From Myxococcales bacterium (lineage in GTDB: Bacteria; Myxococcota_A; Polyangia; Fen-1088), in the NCBI GenBank assembly GCA_003142855.1, contig PLNW01000134.1, forward strand, positions 1-64,000: 64,000 nucleotides of DNA, read 5' to 3'. Positions 26,987 through 38,377 of this stretch are shown here, piece by piece; the first letter of the stretch is position 1, and each line of letters opens with the position of its first letter. The notes beneath the pieces are model-generated. The model searched no databases. It had not been told where the DNA came from and saw only the letters and a list, made by a program, of their open reading frames with translations. A program made the position numbers and the translations under genes.

Positions 26987-28633
26987 TCAGGCCGTGGCAG
27001 CCGCGCGGCGATCGGCCCAGTTCACGTAAAGCTGTTGCAGGATCCCGAGCAGGTAGCTGGTCAGCGTGTAGGTAGATAGGCCCGCCGGCAGGAAGAGCGA
27101 GAAGCCGGTGAACATGATCGGCATCATGAACGCCATCATCTTCTGCTGCTGCGGATCGGCGCCAGCCGGTGACATGCGCATTTGCAGGAACATGACCACG
27201 CCCATGAGCAAGGGCGTCGCGTAGTAGGGATCCTTGGCGGACAGGTCGGCGATATAAAGGAACGACGAGCGGTGCAGCTCAACCGCGTAGTTGAGCGTGG
27301 AGAACAGCGCGATCCAGATGGGCATTTGGATCAGGCTGGGCAGGCAGCCGCCAAACGGCGAGACGCCGTGGGCTTTGTACAGATTCATGGTTTCCACGCC
27401 CAGCTTCTGCTTGTCGTTCCCGTACTTCTTGCGCAAGGCCGCAATCTTGGGCGCCAGGCGCTGCATCTTCTTCGCCGAAAGTAGCGTCCGCTGCGTCGGG
27501 TAAAACGTGACCAACTTGACGAAAATGGTGAGCAAGATGATGGCGACACCCCAGTTGCCCGAGAGCCGATAGAAGAACTTGAGCATGGCCAACATGGGCC
27601 GCGACAGCACGGCGAAGGTGACGTCCACATCGTCGGCCAGGTGCGCGTCCTCGCCCGCGGGCCGCACTTTGTCGAGATCGCTGTGGTACTTGGGACCGGC
27701 GAAGAGCTCGAAGGCGTACTCGGTCTTCTCGCCAGGCGCCAGGGTTCGGCTGCTCAGAGAAAGAAAGACCTCGCCGGTGAGCGGGTCAAGCGCGCGCGCG
27801 CCGCAACGGCGTTCTTTGGGCGGACTCTCGGGGAAGGGGACCGCCGCCACGGTGAAGAACTTCTCACCCACCGCCGCCCATCGCACTCCCCCCACCAAGT
27901 CGATAGGCTCTTTGGTCAGGGGCTCCACCGCTGAACGTCGGGCCTTGTCGTTGGCCCAACATACCACCTCGGCCAGATTCGCCGAAGCGTAGCTCATGAA
28001 GCCGCCGCCCTTCTTTTCGGGATCCTGCTGGGCGTAGAGGTGCACGATGAGGCCGTGCGACTGTGGCTTGTCGCTCTTGTTCTGCACGCTCATGGTGAAG
28101 TTCAGTCGGTAGCGGTCCGCTTCGCTGCGATAGCGCTTCTCAACTGCGACGACGTCAGTCTGCGCGCGAAAAACCACCGTGTCCGGGGCCGGCTGCTCGG
28201 CTGCCCAGGCCACCTCGTCGGGAAGCGAGAAATCCGCCTTGGCGAAGGTCGTGCGCACGGGTGCCAGCTCGGGCTTTCCCGTATTCACAAGCTCGATGCC
28301 GCTCTCGGGATCGCGGCGATTGAGCAAGAACTGCCGGTCTTTCAGCTTCACCTGGCGGAGCGTGCCGCCCCAGCTCGACAACAGATAGCGCGCGTCGCGC
28401 GTGTCCAATGCAAGCTGCTGTTCCGGCGGGCGCGCGGCCGCCTGCGGCGCAGGCGTCGCTGCGCTGGGCGCCGCCTTGGCGGGCTCCGCTGGGCTCGGCG
28501 AAGCGGGTTCGTGGCTCGCGCTCTGTTGGGGCGGGTTTGCCGGGGCGGCCGGCTGCGGAGGCGGGAACAGCTTCCACCACGCCCACAAGATGGCGACAGA
28601 AACGACGATGGCCAGTCCGAGCCGCTTGTCCAT
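26987..28633 (-). CDS. yidC: Membrane protein insertase YidC
   Basis: A 548-residue Gram-negative-type insertase. N-terminal TM (LGLAIVVSVAILWAWW), Pro/Ala-rich linker (about 26-70), large periplasmic beta-sandwich P1 domain (about 75-335), then the conserved five-helix core starting LKFFYRLSGNWGVAIILLTIFVK with the hydrophilic-groove Arg region (YPTQRTLLSAKKMQ). The cytoplasmic hairpin (LAPKIAALRKKYGNDKQKL) and the KAHGVSPFGGCLPSLIQMPI signature follow. It acts with SecYEG or alone to insert membrane proteins. It sits 9 bp after yidD in the classical rpmH-rnpA-yidD-yidC order. Confidence 0.97.
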   Translation of the reverse strand: MDKRLGLAIVVSVAILWAWWKLFPPPQPAAPANPPQQSASHEPASPSPAEPAKAAPSAATPAPQAAARPPEQQLALDTRDARYLLSSWGGTLRQVKLKDRQFLLNRRDPESGIELVNTGKPELAPVRTTFAKADFSLPDEVAWAAEQPAPDTVVFRAQTDVVAVEKRYRSEADRYRLNFTMSVQNKSDKPQSHGLIVHLYAQQDPEKKGGGFMSYASANLAEVVCWANDKARRSAVEPLTKEPIDLVGGVRWAAVGEKFFTVAAVPFPESPPKERRCGARALDPLTGEVFLSLSSRTLAPGEKTEYAFELFAGPKYHSDLDKVRPAGEDAHLADDVDVTFAVLSRPMLAMLKFFYRLSGNWGVAIILLTIFVKLVTFYPTQRTLLSAKKMQRLAPKIAALRKKYGNDKQKLGVETMNLYKAHGVSPFGGCLPSLIQMPIWIALFSTLNYAVELHRSSFLYIADLSAKDPYYATPLLMGVVMFLQMRMSPAGADPQQQKMMAFMMPIMFTGFSLFLPAGLSTYTLTSYLLGILQQLYVNWADRRAAATA

Positions 28634-28642
28634 AGGCGTCTC

Positions 28643-28927
28643 CTACCGGTCCTTTCCACTATGCGATTTGAACGCGACCAAGACAGTGGGAACCGGATCC
28701 AGACCACCGCGCGCGAAGGGGTGGCAGCGAAGCACGCGGCGCAAAGCCAAGGTCCCGCCTCGCACCACTCCCCATCGCTCGACGGCTTCTTCGGCGTAGA
28801 CCGAACAAGAAGGAGTGTAGCGACAGACCGGACCGATGGCCGGCGCGATAGCAGCCCGGTAACCACGCAGGACTGCTCGCGCGAAACCACGAGCTATCCG
28901 ACTGCCCTGGAAGGGTTCGGATTTCAC
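28643..28927 (-). CDS. yidD: Membrane protein insertion efficiency factor YidD
   Basis: A 94-residue amphipathic membrane-associated protein. The chosen GTG start overlaps the rnpA stop as GTGA. It carries the family signature YRAAIAPAIGPVCRYTPSCSVYAEEAV with the two Cys, and RRVLRCHPFARGGLDPVP. It assists YidC-dependent insertion. The reading frame stays open upstream through rnpA and rpmH, but those residues are out-of-frame shadows. Confidence 0.93.
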   Translation of the reverse strand: MKSEPFQGSRIARGFARAVLRGYRAAIAPAIGPVCRYTPSCSVYAEEAVERWGVVRGGTLALRRVLRCHPFARGGLDPVPTVLVAFKSHSGKDR

Positions 28928-29295
28928 GGACTTCCCACGCGTGCAACGAGTTCGCTGAGTTCCTCGGCCGTCCGCTGGTATGTGCTGTGTGCCGTCGCAG
29001 GACGAGCGATGATGACAAGGTCGGTGCCGCCAGGCGCAGATGAGGCCATGCGACGGTAGCTTTCGCGCAGCCACCGCTTGACCCGATTGCGAACCACGGC
29101 ATTGCCGACCTTCTTGCTCACGGTAATCCCAATTCTGGATCGCTGTTTGCGTTCGGGTTCGGGACGGGACAGCGCATAGACCACAAGATTCCGCCCGGGA
29201 ATCCGACGCCCGCGACGCTGCGCCGCCAGGAAGCACGATCTGGCTTGCAAGCGATCCCCGCGGCCGAGCCTTTCGTGGCGGCCTTTCTCGCTCAC
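28924..29295 (-). CDS. rnpA: Ribonuclease P protein component
   Basis: A 123-residue basic protein that partners RNase P RNA in tRNA 5' processing. The conserved core is SRIGITVSKKVGNAVVRNRVKRWLRE, containing the RNR RNA-binding helix. The GTG at 29295 is 5 bp after rpmH stops and gives the normal length and the usual LGRGDRLQARSCF opening (family: RLxxxxxF). Upstream extension of the frame to 29766 overlaps rpmH and is not credible. Stop overlaps yidD start. Confidence 0.93.
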   Translation of the reverse strand: MSEKGRHERLGRGDRLQARSCFLAAQRRGRRIPGRNLVVYALSRPEPERKQRSRIGITVSKKVGNAVVRNRVKRWLRESYRRMASSAPGGTDLVIIARPATAHSTYQRTAEELSELVARVGSP

Positions 29296-29300
29296 GGGGC

Positions 29301-29453
29301 CTACTTCTTGGGCACGCTCACGGTGAGCTTCTTGCGCCCTCTGCGCCGACGACGGCGAAGGACCGCGCGGCCGGCCGGCGTGCTCATGCGTTTCCGGAAG
29401 CCATGGGTTCGCTTTCGGCTCTTTCGGTGCGGCTGGAAAGTCCTCTTCGACAC
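29301..29453 (-). CDS. rpmH: 50S ribosomal protein L34
   Basis: A 50-residue, very Arg/Lys-rich ribosomal protein: [20 protein letters not shown] then [14 protein letters not shown]. The start is a GTG with GGAGGATCAC directly upstream. It is slightly longer than the 44-46 residue norm because of a [10 protein letters not shown] tail. First gene of the leftward rpmH-rnpA-yidD-yidC operon. Confidence 0.96.
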   Translation of the reverse strand: MSKRTFQPHRKSRKRTHGFRKRMSTPAGRAVLRRRRRRGRKKLTVSVPKK

Positions 29454-29488
29454 GTGATCCTCCGGCTTTTCGACCGTGTGGGACCGCT

Positions 29489-29517
29489 GAACTAGCATCC
29501 CGGGTGAGCGGTGTCAA
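29489..29517 (-). promoter_or_regulatory. Candidate promoter for rpmH operon
   Basis: On the minus strand TTGACA (29517-29512) and TAGTTC (29494-29489) are 17 bases apart, about 35 bases before the rpmH GTG. The -35 is perfect; the -10 is weak but has the TAG start seen in other promoter candidates in this window (55236, 37517). Confidence 0.5.
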
Positions 29518-30168
29518 CGCCGCCATGGCCGATTCCGTTTCTGCGGGGTTCACATCTGATCGCGCTTGCCAGGCATCGAAACCCTTGCTCGCTCGCAGCG
29601 ATCGTACCACCGAGGCTGGCGGCGCACATGCACTCGCGCATGAAAGCCTGGCCCGTCGAGAACTGGATGCCGTAGGAGGGTATGCCGTTTTCTTGTCGAC
29701 GGCGCCTGAGAACGTGGTCCCGCGGGTGAGGCCTTCCGCCCGTCGGAGAATTCGTCCGTCGCTCACTCGCGATTGCGCCAGGCCGCATCCTGCGCTGGTT
29801 TCCTCGCCGGGGCGCGCGGCAAGGCCGGAGATCGTGCGGCGAGCGGGACGGTCGATCCCCGCGGCTCAAAATTCCCCAGCGATCGCGGACGGTTCGCAGC
29901 AAGCCAAGAGAGGCATCACACAGCTCGTGGCAGCCTTCGCGATCCTCTCGCGAAAAAATCTGCCCTGATCTTCGGCATCTTCGCAGAACCCGGTTTTTGG
30001 TCTTGTCGGTGAGGTGCCCGATTGATAATTAAGGCGCCTGCCGCCGGGTCGTCTCGCTGGGCCCATGTGAGAGGGTACCTTGGGAGCGCCCTGCGTGCGC
30101 CTGTTGATGAACAGGGGGGACTGGCCCCCAACTTGCTGACATCGTTTGGGTTTTTTCACTGAGTTTGT
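29518..30168. other. Divergent non-coding region between rpmH and dnaA
   Basis: About 650 bp without a convincing gene. The small frames here have no recognisable domain and Arg/Ala-biased shadow composition. Near the dnaA end there are dyads: CCTGTT/AACAGG at 30100-30115, and a GGGGG/CCCCC stem at about 30115-30129. An AT-rich patch around 30021-30031 includes GATAAT, a possible dnaA promoter -10 with a short spacer to TTGTCG at 30003. These could regulate dnaA or form part of the origin. Confidence 0.5.
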
Positions 30169-30177
30169 TGTGGATAG
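30169..30177 (-). promoter_or_regulatory. DnaA-box-like site before dnaA
   Basis: TGTGGATAG is the complement of CTATCCACA, one base off the TTATCCACA consensus. It lies 4 bases before the chosen dnaA ATG, where it could mediate autoregulation or origin binding. Confidence 0.6.
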
Positions 30178-30181
30178 AACA

Positions 30182-31543
30182 ATGATTGAGCTCTGGGGTG
30201 AAGCTGTCCGATCGATCGAGGAAAGGGTCAAGCCGGCGAACCGCGATCAGTGGTTGCGCCCCATAGAATGCTTGGCCATCAGCGATGGTCGCATCCGCTT
30301 GCGGGCGCCCAACCGCTATCACAAGGAATGGTTCGAGGACAACTTCCTTCCCTCCATTCTAGAGAATCTGCGAACGCGCGCGCAGCGATCGTTCGCCGTG
30401 GAGTTCGAAGTCCCGGAGGAGTCGCCAATGCCAGCCAAGCCACAGGATGCCGTGGGCGAGCCAGTGGGGGAGGCCTCCCCTTGGCGTCCTACGCCAGCCG
30501 GCCTAGACAACCGCTACACCTTCGATAGGTTTGTGGTCGGCGCGAGAAACCAGTTTGGCCATGCGGCGGCGCGCATGGTGGCCAGCTCTCCGGGGTCGAA
30601 GTACAATCCCTTGTTTCTCTATGGGGGTGTCGGGCTCGGGAAGACGCACCTGCTTCACGCCATCGGTCACGAGATTCACCGACAGCAGCCAGACTGGCGG
30701 ATTACGGTGGTGACCTGCGAGCAGTTCGTCACGCACTTCATCCGGTCGATGATGAACCAGCGCAAGCAGCCGAGCAGCGTCAGCCTCATGGAGGAATTTC
30801 GCTCGTGCTACCGCGAGACACCGGATGTTCTCTTGGTCGACGACATCCAGTTTCTCTCCAACAAAGACAGCTCGCAGGATGAGTTCTTCCACACCTTCAA
30901 CGCCCTCCATCTCGCCCAGAAGCAAATCGTCCTGACCTGCGACAAGTTGCCGGCCGAGTTGCCGGGCGTCGAGGAACGGCTACAAAGCCGGTTCGCCTGG
31001 GGGCTGATAGCAGAGATCGGGCATCCCGACTTGGAAACGCGTGTGGCCATCCTAAAGCGTAAGGCCGAGAACGAAAACATGGCCTTGAGCGACGAGGTGG
31101 CCCTGTCCATCGCGACTGCGATCCGTTCGAATGTTCGTGAATTGGAAGGTGCGCTGCTGCAGCTGTCCGCTCGGTCCTCAATTACCGGCCGCAGCATCGA
31201 CAAAGAGTTTGCCGAGGAGGTTCTGAAGGACCTGGTGTCCGCTATCCCACAGGGGTTCAGCATCGAGTCTATCCAGCGTGAGGTGGCAACCTACTTCGAT
31301 ATCAAGCTGCACGATCTGCGCGGGCCGAAGCGTCTCCATTCTGTATCCCGCCCGCGTATGATCGCCATGTACTTGGCGCGGAAGCTCACCGGCTCAAGCT
31401 TCCCAGAGATTGGCAGCCGCTTTGGCGGCAAGGATCACTCGACGGTGATCAGCGCCGTCAAGAAGATCGAAGGCCTAATCGCTCAGGACGCCAATCTACG
31501 CAGCGTGGTGACCACTCTCGAAAGCCACTTGCGTCAGCGCTAA
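30182..31543 (+). CDS. dnaA: Chromosomal replication initiator DnaA
   Basis: A 453-residue initiator from the ATG at 30182 (GTG at 30170 and TTG at 30146 are in frame upstream). Domain I begins MIELWGEAV with the usual Trp. The AAA+ domain has Walker A GGVGLGKTH, Walker B LLVDDIQF, sensor 1 LTCDKLP and box VII EERLQSRFAWG. The C-terminal DNA-binding domain has RPRMIAMYLARKLT and GGKDHSTVISA, the DnaA signature that contacts the 9-mer box. The domain II linker is short. It opens the dnaA-dnaN-recF-gyrB series. Confidence 0.97.
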   Translation: MIELWGEAVRSIEERVKPANRDQWLRPIECLAISDGRIRLRAPNRYHKEWFEDNFLPSILENLRTRAQRSFAVEFEVPEESPMPAKPQDAVGEPVGEASPWRPTPAGLDNRYTFDRFVVGARNQFGHAAARMVASSPGSKYNPLFLYGGVGLGKTHLLHAIGHEIHRQQPDWRITVVTCEQFVTHFIRSMMNQRKQPSSVSLMEEFRSCYRETPDVLLVDDIQFLSNKDSSQDEFFHTFNALHLAQKQIVLTCDKLPAELPGVEERLQSRFAWGLIAEIGHPDLETRVAILKRKAENENMALSDEVALSIATAIRSNVRELEGALLQLSARSSITGRSIDKEFAEEVLKDLVSAIPQGFSIESIQREVATYFDIKLHDLRGPKRLHSVSRPRMIAMYLARKLTGSSFPEIGSRFGGKDHSTVISAVKKIEGLIAQDANLRSVVTTLESHLRQR

Positions 31544-31932
31544 CGCTTTCGTCTTTTCCCTCGGGCTAGGCCTGCTCTTAGAACAGGTTTGGCCTGCTCT
31601 TGCTATGGGCCTCGCGTCTCTCAGGCCTTCTCCCGGGATGGGTGTCACCTCATCGGAGATCGCCCTGCTGCTCTCCTCCACTTATCAACAGTTGACTGTG
31701 TGAATCTCTGGGACAAAGCTGTGGGTCAATACTTGACAAGGTGGAACTCCAAGTTGTCACGCTCCGCTCCCCTGCCTGACTCCCAGTTTTCCCCCAGGCT
31801 CCTTCCCGCCCCTACCGACGATAAATCGATTCTTTCAAGGAATCCACAGGGCCTTATACTTCTGCATTCTTTAGATCAGATCTTTATAGATTCAGAGTGA
31901 CCAGTGATGCGACAACAGGACGAGGGTGACTG
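31544..31932 (+). other. dnaA-dnaN intergenic region, candidate oriC
   Basis: 389 bp without a gene. It contains two copies of GGCCTGCTCTT (31569-31579, 31591-31601), with CCTGCTCT-TAG-AACAGG forming a partial dyad that may end dnaA transcription. TTATCAACA (31682-31690) is one base off the DnaA-box consensus, and there are weaker TGTGGGTCA (31720) and GAATCCACA-like (31840) sites. The stretch 31857-31897 is markedly AT-rich for this genome, with three AGATC/AGATT steps, suitable as an unwinding element or dnaN promoter. The neighbourhood is right for oriC, but box density is low. Confidence 0.5.
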
Positions 31933-33032
31933 ATGGACATTCGGATCGAGAAGAACAAGCTACTCAAGGGTCTCTACTTGGCGCACGGCATAGCCGACCG
32001 AAAGAGCACCATGCCGATTCTTGCCAACGTGCTTATACGCACGGAGGGTACGGATCGCATCTCGTGCGCTGCCACGGACCTCAAGGTCGCGATAGTGGTG
32101 ACGCTGCCTGCAAAGATTGAGGAAGAGGGAGGCGTGACGGTCGGCGCCCGCCAGGCCTTTGAAATAGCGAAAGGACTTTCAGGCGAAGAGGTTCACCTAC
32201 GAAGAACGGAGAACAACTGGATGGAGATTCAAAGCGGGAGGGCGGAATTCAGGGTGGTGGGGATGAGCGAGAGGGACTATCCCAAGCTTCCAGCCGTAGG
32301 CGATGCGGAACTGAGCGCGGTCGATCCGGCGGTTCTTTCGGAGATGATTGGGAAGACGGTCTTCTCCATTTCACAGGACGACACGCGACCGCACCTTGCC
32401 AGTGTGTTTTTCGAGGCAGATGGAGAGACAGCCCGTATGGTTTCGACCGACGGGCATCGTCTTTCCAAGTTTGGCAAGGCGATGGCCAAGGGACCAAAGC
32501 TGGCAAGCGGTGTGTTGATTCCACGCAAAGGGGTGGCCGAGATTAGACGGGCTATCGAAGGGCGGGAGGCCGCTTGCGACATAGGGATTCATCAAGGGTA
32601 CTTCGTGCTGCGAGCCGACGACGTGACCCTGACGGTGAAGCTGGGCGAAGGTCAGTTTCCGCCCTACGATCAGGTCATCCCCAAAGAGAACGACAAGATC
32701 CTGGTCATCGAGCGAGAGGTTCTGTTGGACGCACTTCGCCGAGTTTCCATCATCGCTTCCGACAAGACCTGGGGAATCCGGCTCATCCTAGAGAAAGGCT
32801 CGCTTGCTATCGAGGCAGACAACCCGGATCTTGGCAACGCCCGGGAGAAGCTGGATGTGGAGTACAAGGGATCGTCGCTGCAGATCGGCTTCAACGCGCG
32901 CTACTTCATCGACCTCTTGACTGAGATGGCTTCGAAGAACGTTCGCCTGGAGTTGGGCGAGGACCTCGATCCGGCGGTGATTCGTCCTGCCGATGACAGC
33001 GACTACCTTGGCGTGGTCATGCCGATGAGATT

Positions 33033-33036
<4 letters not shown>
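31933..33036 (+). CDS. dnaN: DNA polymerase III beta sliding clamp
   Basis: A 367-residue clamp subunit with the three-domain layout. It has the opening MDIRIEKNKLLKGLYLA, ADRKSTMPILANVLI, VSTDGHRLSKF (the conserved TDGHRL), VLIPRKGVAEI, and the closing PADDSDYLGVVMPMRL, which matches the clamp C-terminus that forms part of the partner-binding cleft. Stop overlaps recF start. Confidence 0.97.
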
Positions 33037-36714
<3,678 letters not shown>

Positions 36715-36730
36715 CCCGGAAAATGGCAAA

Positions 36731-36761
36731 AAGCCCCGGTCGGTAGGTCCAACCGGGGCTT
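36731..36761 (-). terminator. Rho-independent terminator for cdnL
   Basis: AAGCCCCGGT and its complement flank an 11-base loop, and on the minus strand the stem is followed by TTTTTGCC. It lies between the convergent ends of gyrB (36714) and cdnL (36779); on the plus strand the T-tract is missing, so it mainly serves cdnL. Confidence 0.85.
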
Positions 36762-36778
36762 CGCGAAACGGGAAGTGG

Positions 36779-37270
36779 CTAGCAGGCGAAGATGCGGTTC
36801 AGCCTTTCCTCAATCTTGCCCTCGTTGGACTTGGTCGCGACTGCAATTTCCTTGACCAGAAGGGTGCGGGCGGTGTCGAGCATCTTGCGCTCGCCAAAGG
36901 AAAGCTCCTTGTCCCCCTTCAGGCGTTGCAGGTCGCGCAAGACTTCCGCGATCTCAAAGACGGAACCGGTCTTGATCTTCTCCATGTACTCGCGGTAGCG
37001 CCGATTCCAGGTCTGGCCTTCCACGGAAACTTCTCGGCTCTTGAGGATTTCGAAAACCTCGTCCACCTCGTCGGCGCGGATTAGCTCACGCAGACCTACG
37101 GCGCCCGCGTTCTTCGTCGGGATCATGATCTTCATCCCGTTGTCGAGAATCTTCAGGATGTAGAATGTCTGCTTGCTAGACGAGATCTCGCGGGTCTCAA
37201 TACCGATAACCTGCGCCACCCCATGAGCCGGGTAGACCGCCAAGTCTCCTGCGTGGAAAGATGGCTCCAT
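36779..37270 (-). CDS. cdnL: CarD-like transcription regulator CdnL
   Basis: A 163-residue protein. CdnL/CarD binds the RNA polymerase beta subunit and stabilises open promoter complexes, especially at rRNA promoters. The N-terminal RNAP-interacting Tudor-like domain starts FHAGDLAVYPAHGVAQVIGIE and the C-terminal helical domain includes TWNRRYREYMEKIKTGS with the conserved Trp. The ATG at 37270 has GAGAGGA upstream and gives the length known for Myxococcus CdnL (about 164); an in-frame start 22 codons earlier is not supported. Own promoter and terminator candidates, so monocistronic. Confidence 0.94.
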   Translation of the reverse strand: MEPSFHAGDLAVYPAHGVAQVIGIETREISSSKQTFYILKILDNGMKIMIPTKNAGAVGLRELIRADEVDEVFEILKSREVSVEGQTWNRRYREYMEKIKTGSVFEIAEVLRDLQRLKGDKELSFGERKMLDTARTLLVKEIAVATKSNEGKIEERLNRIFAC

Positions 37271-37324
37271 TTGAATCCTCTCGTGATGTTGAAAAAGGAG
37301 AGCACTTCGGAAGCCGAAGCGCGC

Positions 37325-37353
37325 GCACTTTACCAAGCTGGCTTCGACCCGTC
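37325..37353 (-). promoter_or_regulatory. Candidate promoter for cdnL
   Basis: On the minus strand TTGACG (37353-37348) and TAAAGT (37330-37325) with a 17-base spacer, 55 bases before the cdnL ATG. Good by-eye match to the housekeeping consensus. Confidence 0.5.
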
Positions 37354-37493
37354 AAGATGAATCTGTATTGGAGACTACGCAAACACCCGAAGCCTTGAGA
37401 TGACCTTGGGCGGCGCGTAAGTAGAACATAAGCATATCCATTTTAGCGCTCACTTGCAAGCGGGCGAATATATTGCAGAAATAATGGTTGGAG

Positions 37494-37522
37494 TTGACAA
37501 GCGAGGGGGTGAAAAGTAGGGT
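37494..37522 (+). promoter_or_regulatory. Candidate promoter for the basic protein/KH-R3H pair
   Basis: TTGACA (37494-37499) and TAGGGT (37517-37522), 17-base spacer. The predicted start site near 37529 leaves only about 10 bases before the ATG at 37539, so the message would be almost leaderless. Confidence 0.45.
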
Positions 37523-37538
37523 CTTGTCCCACGTAACC

Positions 37539-37868
37539 ATGAAGGTGAGGACCAAGAAGAAAAGCGCGCGGGCGAGCAGTCCGAGGAGACGGGTTCGAGC
37601 CAAGGCGCGTTCGCACCCGAAGATCGCCAGGAAGCGGAGCGCCAGGAGGCGACGCGGTGCGGCGACTAGAATGGCCTCCGGAAAGGCGAGGTCAGGAAAG
37701 CGTCAGCGCAAGACGACGCGGCGGACAGCAGAAGAAACGAAGACCCCAGCAGTGGCAGAGACAGCAGGAGCTGGTCCTGTTTCCGGGGGTCTTGTGCGGG
37801 CGCACGAGCCGGAAGGTCGCGGGGCACCTCCGCCACTGCCGACGCCAATTGCCAGTTTCAATATATGA
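37539..37868 (+). CDS. Arg/Lys-rich small protein coupled to the KH-R3H gene
   Basis: About 109 residues from the ATG at 37539 (start MKVRTKKKSARASSPRRR). The first 65 residues are extremely basic with SARR/RKR-type clusters like histone H1 or AlgP tails. The second part is Ala/Pro/Gly-rich and ends PPPLPTPIASFNI. No recognised domain. The stop codon overlaps an in-frame start of the KH-R3H protein (ATGA at 37865), and a promoter candidate lies directly upstream, which argues it is really expressed. A nucleic-acid-binding partner of the KH-R3H protein is a reasonable inference. Confidence 0.6.
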   Translation: MKVRTKKKSARASSPRRRVRAKARSHPKIARKRSARRRRGAATRMASGKARSGKRQRKTTRRTAEETKTPAVAETAGAGPVSGGLVRAHEPEGRGAPPPLPTPIASFNI

Positions 37869-37882
37869 CAACGGGAGCAGCA

Positions 37883-38377
37883 ATGAGCGACCAGGGAGCG
37901 TTGGGCGAGAAGCGTGAACTTGCGGCGAAGGTGCTGCGCGATGTGCTTGAGCGGATGGGTGTTGACGCCGAGGTGAGCGCTTTTGACGACGGGGAGAGGA
38001 TCATTCTCGACGCACATGGATCGGAGTCCGGGCTAGTCATTGGGAAGAAAGGCGCGACGCTGGATGCGCTTCAGTACCTGGTGAGCCGAATCGTGTTCAA
38101 GAAGCCGGGTGAAGCCGCGACACTGGTGGTCGACGCCGAAGGCTACCGAGGGCGGCGGGAGGACTCGCTGGCGGATTTGGCGCGGCGGCTGGCTGAGAAG
38201 GTGGTGCGGTCCGGACGTCCGGTTCCGGTAGAGCCAATGAGCGCGCATGATCGCAAGGTGGTGCACACGACGCTGGCTGAGCATCCGGGCGTCAGGACGG
38301 AGTCCGAGGGTGAGGGGCCCGCGCGGAGGGTCGTGATTTTTCCAAAGTCGCGGCCGGCCGAGGCTACGGAGGGCTAG
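37883..38377 (+). CDS. KH and R3H domain RNA-binding protein (Jag/KhpB-like)
   Basis: About 164 residues from the ATG at 37883, which has GGGAG 6 bases upstream; an alternative ATG at 37865 overlaps the previous stop. The KH domain contains GLVIGKKGATLDALQYLVSRI with the GxxG loop (GKKG). The R3H region contains RREDSLADLARRLAEKV, then MSAHDRKVVHTTLAE with the Arg/His pair. The N-terminal Jag_N domain found in standard Jag is absent. Jag is normally next to yidC; here it is 9 kb away after cdnL. Probably binds RNA. Its 3' end overlaps the convergent bioAD gene by 14 bp. Confidence 0.9.
   Translation: MSDQGALGEKRELAAKVLRDVLERMGVDAEVSAFDDGERIILDAHGSESGLVIGKKGATLDALQYLVSRIVFKKPGEAATLVVDAEGYRGRREDSLADLARRLAEKVVRSGRPVPVEPMSAHDRKVVHTTLAEHPGVRTESEGEGPARRVVIFPKSRPAEATEG

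Noticed and set aside
29504..29968. 155-codon frame in the rpmH-dnaA gap
   Set aside because: No start signal or domain, Arg/Ala/Ser shadow-like composition in a region expected to be regulatory.
37352..37603. 83-codon minus-strand frame with a hydrophobic start
   Set aside because: Lies opposite the promoter and start of the basic protein gene; no ribosome-binding site; incompatible with the better-supported plus-strand pair.
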